From DATGUN01 sp035301285 (GTDB taxonomy: Bacteria; Bacillota; Bacilli; Bacillales; Amphibacillaceae), in assembly GCA_035301285.1 (NCBI GenBank), contig DATGUN010000093.1, positions 1-33,831 of the forward strand: DNA of 33,831 bases, written 5' to 3'. The translations under genes were made by a program, and so were the position numbers. A model generated the notes under the pieces. The model saw only the letters and a program-made list of their open reading frames with translations. It had not been told where the DNA came from and did not search any database. Positions within the stretch are counted from its first letter, which is position 1. Each line of letters opens with the position of its first letter. Positions 23,451 through 29,664 of the stretch are shown one piece after another.

Positions 23451-24535
23451 CAAGCAAAAAAGATTTGAAAATCAGTAATGTTAAAGGCTTGTTGATCATA
23501 TTGGTCGTCTTTGGCCACTTGCTCGAAATCTATAAAGATAATTACAATGAATTATTTAGATTTATCTATGCTTTTCATATGCCACTTTTTATATTTGTGA
23601 GTGGCTTTTTGGCGAAGCGGATGCGGGTGAGCAAGATTGTTAACTTGGTCTTGCTGTATCTGATATTCCAGACATTTTTTAACTGGGTTCTCCACCTTAC
23701 CGGTGATTACCCGAACCTACAGTTCACATACGGTGAACCGCATTTCCATTTGTGGTATATCGTCAGTTTAGGGTTCTGGTATGGTGTTGCGCTCATCATC
23801 AATAAATTCGATTTACAGGTTTCTGGTAAATGGATTGTATTTTTGGTGTTATGTCTGATCAGCTTCATTTCCCGATGGTATACGGATGACATCGTTGACG
23901 GCGTTAATGTGTTTTATGATAATTTCTCTTCATATACACTCAGCTATCAAAGAACCCTTTCTTTCATGCCATTTTTCTTCATGGGATTTTTCATGAATAA
24001 AAAGGCAGTACAAAGCATGTACCATAGTATAGGGAATGTAAATGTTGCGATTACAATCTTTGTGGTTACGATGTTCCTTACGTTTTTGTATATCCAAAAT
24101 GTGCCCGGTACTGAATCGATGTTCCGAGGAAGCCACGGCGTACCTAAGATAATGGGGGATGCAGAGGGATTTTTCAGTTATTCCATTAGAGTAGCCTTTC
24201 ATTATTTCATTGCTTTCTGGCTGATCTATTTGATCTTTAATATCACGACAAGCACTGAAAATATTTTGACCAAATGGGGCGACCACTCCTTAACCATATT
24301 TTTATTCCACCCTGTTGTTGTATTCATATTGCGGCAGACGGAATTTATGGAAGAATGGGATCCATTTTCGCAAATTGCCTTTTTCCTTATCGTCACGATA
24401 TGTGTCAGCTATGTTTTAGGAAGTTCGACGTTTACGAAAGCGACCAAATACTTTTGCAACCCGTATGCTACTCTGAAGACATTCGCTGATAAACTATTTT
24501 ATCCGATTAAAACAAACAAAGGAATAGAAAGCTAA
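23447..24535 (+). CDS. Membrane acyltransferase, acyltransferase-3 family (OafA-like)
   Basis: Integral membrane protein of 362 residues with about ten hydrophobic spans, of the family that O-acylates (usually O-acetylates) cell-surface sugars. Signature near the N-terminus: ISNVKGLLIILVVFGHLLE with the family His in FGH, then FIYAFHMPLFIFVSGFLAKR with the second conserved region FHMPLF..SGF. HFHLWYIVSLGFWYG follows, and near the C-terminus LTIFLFHPVVVFIL. GGTGA at 23434-23438 precedes the ATG; the gene is coupled to the small ORF upstream. Placement beside teichoic acid genes suggests a wall-polymer acceptor, but peptidoglycan or capsule is also possible. No terminator lies directly after it; transcription may run through the 52-bp array to the hairpin at 25421. 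Confidence 0.85.
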   Translation: MTSKKDLKISNVKGLLIILVVFGHLLEIYKDNYNELFRFIYAFHMPLFIFVSGFLAKRMRVSKIVNLVLLYLIFQTFFNWVLHLTGDYPNLQFTYGEPHFHLWYIVSLGFWYGVALIINKFDLQVSGKWIVFLVLCLISFISRWYTDDIVDGVNVFYDNFSSYTLSYQRTLSFMPFFFMGFFMNKKAVQSMYHSIGNVNVAITIFVVTMFLTFLYIQNVPGTESMFRGSHGVPKIMGDAEGFFSYSIRVAFHYFIAFWLIYLIFNITTSTENILTKWGDHSLTIFLFHPVVVFILRQTEFMEEWDPFSQIAFFLIVTICVSYVLGSSTFTKATKYFCNPYATLKTFADKLFYPIKTNKGIES

Positions 24536-24565
24536 AGATAGGTGAGGGGCACCGGGGCGGGGCCT

Positions 24566-25413
24566 GAAACTGGAAAAGGAGCGGATTCTTCTTTAGTATG
24601 CTGGTGCTTGGGGGCGCGAAACTGCATAAGGGCCGGTTTCTTCTTTAACTATCCGGTGCTCCGAGGCCAGAAACTGGAAAAGGAGATGGTTCTTCTTTAG
24701 TATTCTGGTGCTCCGAAGCGTGAAACTGCATAAGGATCGGGTTCTTCTTTAGTATTCTGGTGTTTGGGGGGGAGCGAAACTGGAAGAATCGGCTTCTTCT
24801 TTAGTATTCTGGTGCTTCGGGGTGTGAAACTGCATAAGGATCGGGTTCTTCTTTAATATTCTGCTGCTCCGAGGCGTGAAACTGGAAAAGGGTCGGTTTC
24901 TTCTTTAGTATTCTGGTGCTTCGGGGTGTGAAACTGCATAGGGATTGGTTTCTTCTTTAGTATTCTGGTGCTCTAGGGTGCGAAACTGGAAAAGGAGCGG
25001 TTTCTTCTTTAGTATTCTGGTGCTTCGGGGCGTGAAACTGCATAAGGAGCGGTTTCTTCTTTAGTATTCTGGTGCTCTAGGGTGCGAAACTGGAAAAGGA
25101 TCGGCTTTTTCTTTAGTATTCTGGTGCTCCGAAGCGTGAAACTGCATAAGGAGCGGTTTCTTCTTTAGTATTCTGGTGCTCTGAGGCGCGAAACTGCATA
25201 AGGGACGGGTTCTTCTTTAGTATTCCGGTGCTCCAGGGTGTGAAACTGGAAAAGGAGCGGGTTCTTCTTTAATTTTCGGGTGCTTCGGGGTGTGAAACTG
25301 CATAAGGAACGGGTTCTTCTTTAGTATTCTGGTGCTTGGGGGCGCGAAACTGCATAAGGGCCGGGTTCTTCTTTTATTTTCTGGAGCTTCATGCTATCAG
25401 ACTGCATAAGAAG
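24566..25413 (+). repeat. Tandem array: 16 units of 52 bp plus a decayed 17th
   Basis: Units begin with GAAACTG at 24566, 24618, 24670, 24722, 24776, 24826, 24878, 24930, 24982, 25034, 25086, 25138, 25190, 25242, 25294 and 25346; a decayed unit (CAGACTG) is at 25398. Spacing is 52 bp except one 54 and one 50 next to each other, so the array returns to register (16 x 52 = 832). The best-kept core is TTCTTCTTTAGTATTCTGG followed by TGCT. After GAAACT the units alternate between GGAAAAGG (A) and GCATAAGG (B): ABABABABABAB, then B A B B. 52 is not a multiple of 3 and no long frame is open, so it does not encode repeated peptide. No unique spacers, so not CRISPR. It lies between the acyltransferase and LCP genes. 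Confidence 0.93.
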
Positions 25414-25420
25414 CCATATT

Positions 25421-25456
25421 AAACGCTTTTGTGCCAACCATGTTATGGCGTTTTTT
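25421..25456 (+). terminator. Possible terminator after the 52-bp array
   Basis: AAACGC (25421-25426) and GCGTTT with an inner GCCA/TGGC pairing, ending in GCGTTTTTT (25448-25456). Stems are short; it would end plus-strand transcripts that cross the array. Confidence 0.45.
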
Positions 25457-25466
25457 CCAATGAAAG

Positions 25467-25511
25467 AAACCAATCACCATCCTGAGTCTATGGATGGTGA
25501 TTGGTTTTTAT
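25467..25511. terminator. Strong bidirectional terminator
   Basis: A perfect 16-bp stem, AAACCAATCACCATCC (25467-25482) with its complement at 25492-25507 and a 9-nt loop. It is followed by Ts on the plus strand and by CTTTC on the minus strand. It serves the minus-strand LCP gene ending at 25575 and plus-strand readthrough. Confidence 0.85.
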
Positions 25512-25574
25512 AAGGGCGCTTATTGAACCGAACGTGGTGAACGTAGTGTATATAGGACCTTGACTATTGATTAC

Positions 25575-26882
25575 TTACTGGTTATATTCTTCTTCACTTT
25601 GATCATATTCTTCCTCTTGTTCATGCTCACCGCTTTGATCAAATGGTTCACCTTCATTATACTCTCCGTCACCTTGATTATTGTCGTTGTCTTGGTTGTA
25701 TTCCTCACCTTGATCATATTGATCTTCTTGATTTTCTTCATTCCAACCATCTTCTTGGTTTGGATCGTATTGTTCGCCTTGATCATACTGTTCATCTTCG
25801 TCATATTCACCGTTTTTCCATACGTCCGGATTAAATGTATTGTCGTAAGGGACGACACCTTCATATGGATCATAATCTTCATCATCGGTCAGATTCAGAT
25901 GTTCTCTTAATTCTTTTTGTACATCGGCACGGCTTTCTGGTTCGACGTTGTAGTACCAGATGCCGTCTTCTCTTTTGGCACCATCGCCTTCTAAGTTGAC
26001 TGTTTCAATGGATACATTTTTATCGATGCCATAAGATACGAAGCTTTTAATGTCATCAAATTTCAGGTTGGTTTTAACATTATCGCTGACGGACGTAATA
26101 AGATCATCTATTTTCATAATGTTCGATGCGGAGATTGTTTTATCGGCGATTTTTTTGATGATCTCCTGTTGTCTCTTGCCACGTTCGACATCACTGTCAT
26201 ATTTACGGGTTCGGGCAAGTGCAAGAGCGCCCTCACCATCTAATGTCTGTTCTCCAGGCATCAGATGAATGGCATCTTTTTTGTCGTTTGAGTCCATTTC
26301 TTCGATTTCATATGGGACATCATAGTCAATGCCGTTCAATATATCGACAACATCGATGAACGCATTGAAGTCCACACGTGTATAGTAATCGACTGGAATA
26401 TTCAGGAACTTCTCAACGGTTTCGATGGTTGCCTTTGGACCTCCGTAAAAATGGGCGTGCGTAATTTTGTCATAGCCCTCGGTTTCCGGAATGTATACGT
26501 ACGTATCTCGTGGGATGCTCAGTAATTTCACATCGTGTTCTTTTTTATTGAAAGTGGCAAGCATCAAAGCATCGGTACGACTTTTGCCTCCGAATTCTCG
26601 CTCTTCGCTGTCATCGACGCCCATGATCAATACAGAAACATTGTCCTCTACCGGATTCACTTGTGCATCACGTAAATCTGAAATTTCGTCATTTCGACCA
26701 ACATCTTCATATGAATTACCGGCTGCTTGCTTGGCCGTCGAATAAATATGTGCGGCAAAAGCACCGCCTCCCAACAATACAATCAGAAGTGGGATAAGGA
26801 TATATAGAAGTATTCTTTTTTTATTTCTCTTTTTACGATGTGTATATTTTTCGACTCTGGTATTTTCCAGTTTTTTACTCAT
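25575..26882 (-). CDS. LCP family wall-polymer ligase with a long acidic C-terminal tail
   Basis: Second LCP phosphotransferase, 435 residues. Basic cytoplasmic start (HRKKRNKKR), one membrane segment (about 23-45), then an extracellular LCP domain at about 80-245 with VLIMGVDDSEE (Asp90), LLSIPRDTYVYIPE (Arg125), ITHAHFYGGPKATIE and LALARTRKYDSDVERGKRQQ. It closely follows the LCP protein at 3826-4884 until about residue 330. The last 105 residues are unusual: a low-complexity tail of D, E, Q, N, Y and G with YDQ, QYDQGE and EYN repeats; it has one Lys (356), no Arg, and no basic residue except one His after 356. Start: ATG 26882 with AGGGG 8 nt upstream. Own promoter at 26919-26947. The tail may suit high salt, bind cations or reach into the wall; none of these is shown. 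Confidence 0.92.
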   Translation of the reverse strand: MSKKLENTRVEKYTHRKKRNKKRILLYILIPLLIVLLGGGAFAAHIYSTAKQAAGNSYEDVGRNDEISDLRDAQVNPVEDNVSVLIMGVDDSEEREFGGKSRTDALMLATFNKKEHDVKLLSIPRDTYVYIPETEGYDKITHAHFYGGPKATIETVEKFLNIPVDYYTRVDFNAFIDVVDILNGIDYDVPYEIEEMDSNDKKDAIHLMPGEQTLDGEGALALARTRKYDSDVERGKRQQEIIKKIADKTISASNIMKIDDLITSVSDNVKTNLKFDDIKSFVSYGIDKNVSIETVNLEGDGAKREDGIWYYNVEPESRADVQKELREHLNLTDDEDYDPYEGVVPYDNTFNPDVWKNGEYDEDEQYDQGEQYDPNQEDGWNEENQEDQYDQGEEYNQDNDNNQGDGEYNEGEPFDQSGEHEQEEEYDQSEEEYNQ

Positions 26883-26893
26883 GTATTTAACCC

Positions 26894-26947
26894 CTAACGT
26901 TAACGTGCCACTGTAGTCATTCTACTACTAATCTATGTGTTCGTAAA
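26894..26947 (-). promoter_or_regulatory. LCP gene promoter with TAACGTTA palindrome downstream of the start site
   Basis: On the minus strand TTTACG (26947-26942), 17 bp, TAGAAT (26924-26919), predicting a start near 26912. The palindrome TAACGTTA (26895-26902), inside the plus-strand 10-mer CTAACGTTAA (26894-26903), falls at about +11 to +18. The same 10-mer follows the promoter of the other LCP gene. Confidence 0.55.
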
Positions 26948-27237
26948 TGGATATATATGTGTATTTTCAGTGAATATCATTGACTCTTTTAATATACCCT
27001 TTTCTTATCATACTTGAATGTGGGTAATGTGTCCACAGAGAATGTCATTAATTTTTTGATAATATTAACGGGTTTCTTTATATAAGAGATTTTATTCCAA
27101 TAAGGCAGGGGTCTGTTATATATAAACGCGAAAAATGGCTTTTCTTATTGGAGCAGAAAAAATTAAAATGTTTTTGCTGAAGGATGCCCCTTTTTCCCTC
27201 TGGTGAACGATTGTATGGGTGAAAGGAGGTGGACAAC
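26948..27237. other. Divergent intergenic region before the DUF1659 gene
   Basis: AT-rich, no ORF. It holds the strong ribosome site AGGAGG at 27223-27228 for the next gene. I see no clear plus-strand promoter or riboswitch-like fold. Confidence 0.3.
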
Positions 27238-27459
27238 ATGGCAGTCGCACATTTGGTTTCTTCCACATTGCGCCTTGTCTTTATAGACGGGATGGATGAG
27301 GATGGAAAGACGATTTACAAAAACAAAAGCTTCCGTAACGTAAAGACAGATGCAGATGAAGATCAGTTGTATGCAATCGCACAAGCTTTTGTTGGTTTGC
27401 AGGAGCGTGACCTGAACAAGATCGAACGGACAGACAGTTCGGATATTCAGGAAGGCTAG
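27238..27459 (+). CDS. DUF1659 family protein
   Basis: Small cytoplasmic protein of 73 residues, function unknown. It matches the DUF1659 pattern: VSSTLRLVFIDGMDEDGKTI, then YKNKSFRNVKTDADEDQLYA and IAQAFVGLQERDL. AGGAGG is 8 nt from ATG 27238; the in-frame GTG at 27229 directly follows that site and is unlikely. It is followed 36 bp later by a DUF2922 gene and then YvrJ, a trio often found together in Bacillaceae. The two proteins share a beta-hairpin-like opening (LRLVFIDGMDEDGKT versus LELKFLNEDGKT), suggesting related folds. No catalytic residues are evident. Confidence 0.88.
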   Translation: MAVAHLVSSTLRLVFIDGMDEDGKTIYKNKSFRNVKTDADEDQLYAIAQAFVGLQERDLNKIERTDSSDIQEG

Positions 27460-27495
27460 TCGGTTTGAAAATAGATAAGTAGAGGAGGTGGAAAC

Positions 27496-27711
27496 ATGAA
27501 GCAGTTGGAGTTGAAATTCCTCAATGAAGATGGAAAAACAGTCACGTATTCACTTGACAACCCAGTTGAGCCAGCCGATCCGGAAGCTGTAAAGGAAGCA
27601 ATGGATGAAATCCTCGCCCAGAATGCATTCGAAACATCCGGTGGTGAGCTTGTTGAAAAGAAAACCGCTCGTATTGTTGAGCGTACTGTTGAAGAAATTG
27701 ATTTAGCGTAA
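27496..27711 (+). CDS. DUF2922 family protein
   Basis: 71 residues, cytoplasmic, function unknown. It begins MKQLELKFLNEDGKTVTYSL, then DNPVEPADPEAVKEAMDEIL and the C-terminal region LVEKKTARIVERTVEEIDLA, all typical of DUF2922. A strong GAGGAGG ribosome site precedes ATG 27496. Probably cotranscribed with the DUF1659 gene, with a terminator at 27753-27797 after it. There is no evidence on role; association with YvrJ (a putative membrane peptide) is the main clue. Confidence 0.88.
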   Translation: MKQLELKFLNEDGKTVTYSLDNPVEPADPEAVKEAMDEILAQNAFETSGGELVEKKTARIVERTVEEIDLA

Positions 27712-27752
27712 TGGGTGAAACGCCCGTAAAGGATAAACCCTCATAATGGGTG

Positions 27753-27797
27753 AAAACGCCGGAACCGGTCAATGTGGCTGGACCGGCGTTTTTCCAT
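27753..27797 (+). terminator. Terminator after the DUF1659-DUF2922 pair
   Basis: AAAACGCCGG (27753-27762) and CCGGCGTTTT (27783-27792), with further T after the stem. Transcription past it would be needed for YvrJ unless that gene has its own promoter. A TAATGGGTGAAA sequence is directly repeated just upstream (27709 and 27745). Confidence 0.8.
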
Positions 27798-27832
27798 GAC
27801 GATGGTTTTAATTCGGAAAGGAGGCGCTGAAT

Positions 27833-27970
27833 ATGGAAGCCTTAGTCTCGTTCATAACGGATGTTGGTTTTCCGATTGTGGTAACGTTTTATCTGTTATC
27901 CCGCATTGAAAGTAAACTCAACACGTTAATCAAAACCATACACGAGCTTCCAGAAAAAATGAAGGCGTAA
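27833..27970 (+). CDS. YvrJ family small membrane protein
   Basis: 45 residues. One hydrophobic segment (about 4-22, LVSFITDVGFPIVVTFYLL) is followed by a short amphipathic tail, RIESKLNTLIKTIHELPEKM. This is the YvrJ family pattern (FPI.V..YLL.R.E.KL). AAAGGAGG stands 8-9 nt before ATG 27833. The gene is the third member of the DUF1659-DUF2922-YvrJ trio. Size and single span resemble holin-like peptides, but no function is established. Confidence 0.85.
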   Translation: MEALVSFITDVGFPIVVTFYLLSRIESKLNTLIKTIHELPEKMKA

Positions 27971-27984
27971 TATGGGATAAAGTA

Positions 27985-28100
27985 GGGTTGGAGTTGGGGC
28001 GGGTTGTATAGGGTTAGATAGAGTAGATTGGATTAGGATTGGATTGATTGGGTGGGATGGAACTGATTGGACTGGGTATGGGGTGGGACTTACCTGTTGT
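27985..28100 (+). other. G/T-rich, C-poor tract with a possible G-quadruplex
   Basis: GGG (27985-27987), GGGG (27996-27999), GGG (28001-28003) and GGG (28011-28013) are separated by loops of 8, 1 and 7 nt, almost a canonical four-tract quadruplex. GATTGG-like hexamers follow to about 28090. The strand has very little C. It is not coding. Confidence 0.5.
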
Positions 28101-28189
28101 GTTGCTTTCGGATACGCTCGAGGTGCGGCACCGAGGACGCCTGATGGTTAAAGTAGCGGAGTGGTGGAGTGGGGTTGTTGATGACCTCA

Positions 28190-28450
28190 GCTAATCGTCA
28201 AAGAAATGGAGCGGATCGGTGAATTCGTTGACGCATTTTAGTTAATCGTCAAAGAAATCAGCAGAACTGTGAAATCCTTTGACGCATATTGGTTAATCGT
28301 CAAAGAAATGGGTCGGATCGGTGAATTCGTTGACGCATTTTAGTTAATCGTTAAAGAAATCAGCAGAACCGTGAAATCCTTTGACGCATATTGGTTATTC
28401 GTTAAAGAAATCGGCAGACCCAGCAAAATTTTTGACGCATTTTAGTTTCC
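28190..28450 (+). repeat. Tandem array: 51-bp units containing inverted repeats
   Basis: CGTCAAAG or CGTTAAAG starts at 28196, 28247, 28298, 28349 and 28400, exactly 51 bp apart; a decayed copy follows near 28451. Each unit ends with TTTGACG or GTTGACG, so CGTCAAAG and CTTTGACG can pair across about 22 nt. Units alternate between an A form (GGATCGGTGAATTCGTTGACG) with a 6-bp pairing and a B form (GTGAAATCCTTTGACG) with an 8-bp pairing, giving a 102-bp super-period. Stops occur in all frames, so it is not coding. The rest of 27971-28690 is the G-rich tract and AT-rich leader of the phosphatase gene, with a TATAAT at 28638-28643 but no clear -35. Confidence 0.88.
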
Positions 28451-28690
28451 TAACAAAATCGTCGAACTTGTACAAGCAAAACCGGGACCCATTCGGAAAA
28501 AGCTATACAATTGGTAAAATATACCACCCCATCCATCCTACCTTCCCATCCCTCCCCAACCCGCTGCCCTGAAAGCTATCCAAGCTATATCAAAAATACA
28601 TGAATTCGTTTTAATGTTATGTTGGGGTTAAATCTTATATAATGAATAAATATTAAGATATGTTACGGTACAGTTTGAGGAGGCGTTTGT

Positions 28691-29410
28691 TTGAAGGAAC
28701 GAATACTTGCTATCAGTGATATACACGGTTGTTTTGATGAGTTTCAAGAATTGCTGACAAAAATTGATTATCAGCCCGAAAAGGATCAATTATATTTGCT
28801 TGGGGATTATATGGATCGGGGACCGCAAAGTAAAGAAGTGATGTATAAAGTTAAGGATTTGGTCGAAAACGACGGAGCAATCGCGTTGTTTGGGAACCAC
28901 GATCAATTTTTCCTGGATTGGATTGATGACCCTGTAGAAGGGATACATCGTATGAGTATTAATGGTGGATTGGACACGCTTGTATCGTTTTTAGGAGATA
29001 TTGACATCAACGCGGAGGACGCGGGAACATGGAAAGCGTGGAATGATCAATTTGTGGAGGAATATGAAGATATCATCCAATTCATGCGTGGGTTGCGTTA
29101 TTATGTCGAGGATCAGAATTACATATTTGTGCATGCGGGAATCGATCCCGAACTTGATGACTGGAAGGATACCAACAAGCATGACCTTGTCTGGATCAGA
29201 AGGGCATTCCTTGATGCGGACTTGCAGATAGATGAAACCGTCGTACATGGACATACACCGAATATTGATTTGCATGGGAAGCATGATATTTTTTACCGGG
29301 ATAAAAAAATCGGCATTGATGGAGGCTGTGCCTATGGTGGCCAGTTGAATGCACTGGCGATTTCATCGAACGGTGAACGGAAGGAATATGCTGTCGCGTC
29401 AAAGCAATAG
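28691..29410 (+). CDS. Metallophosphoesterase (serine/threonine phosphatase / ApaH-like)
   Basis: Calcineurin-like phosphatase of 239 residues, cytoplasmic, probably with two metal ions. All family motifs are visible: ISDIHGCFDEF (DxH), LLGDYMDRGP (GDxxDRG), LFGNHDQF (GNHD/E), FVHAGID, and VVHGHTPN (GHT) followed by IGIDGGCAYGGQLNAL. This layout matches the bacterial PP2A-like phosphatases such as PrpE and ApaH; protein phosphatase or diadenosine polyphosphate hydrolase activity cannot be separated by eye. Start is TTG 28691: GAGGAGG at 28677-28683 is 7 nt upstream and no ATG fits. Monocistronic; no clear terminator follows. Confidence 0.9.
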   Translation: MKERILAISDIHGCFDEFQELLTKIDYQPEKDQLYLLGDYMDRGPQSKEVMYKVKDLVENDGAIALFGNHDQFFLDWIDDPVEGIHRMSINGGLDTLVSFLGDIDINAEDAGTWKAWNDQFVEEYEDIIQFMRGLRYYVEDQNYIFVHAGIDPELDDWKDTNKHDLVWIRRAFLDADLQIDETVVHGHTPNIDLHGKHDIFYRDKKIGIDGGCAYGGQLNALAISSNGERKEYAVASKQ

Positions 29411-29664
29411 CGCGTTAGGAAAAGATGATCCGAGTTGTGATGTTTCAAAGAACATGATATCAACTGGAGTGGCGAAAGGGGCCGAAGCCATATGTATCAA
29501 CGTTCGCAACGGAAGCCATCATTATAAAAAGCTGACAGACATGGTTGCGATTAAACCGACTTGAGCACAAAAAACAACGTAAAAAATGACATAACAATAG
29601 CAAAAAAAGCGAACCGACTAAAGGGTGTGTCCCATACTTTACTTCTATCCGTACGTTTCTTTCC

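Noticed and set aside
24566..25413. CRISPR array
   Set aside because: The whole 52-bp unit repeats with scattered substitutions; there are no unique spacers between short identical repeats, and no cas genes nearby.
24566..25413. Stem-loop repeat built on GAAAC and GTTTC
   Set aside because: Units with GTTTC could form a 5-7 bp stem, but about half read GGTTC or GCTTC without compensating changes, so a conserved RNA hairpin is not supported.
25560..25910. A plus-strand open frame encoding an apparently multi-span membrane protein
   Set aside because: It is the antisense of the acidic repeat tail of the LCP protein: complemented Asp, Glu, Asn and Gln codons read as Ile, Phe, Leu and Val. The hydrophobicity is an artefact and there is no ribosome site.
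28381..28572. 63-codon open frame at the end of the 51-bp array
   Set aside because: It starts inside a repeat unit, lacks a ribosome site and runs into a pyrimidine-rich stretch giving Pro- and Ser-rich sequence with no family.
29411..29664. Possible gene remnant between the metallophosphatase and MFS exporter
   Set aside because: The open frames on both strands overlap neighbours in other frames, have no ribosome site and match no family I know.
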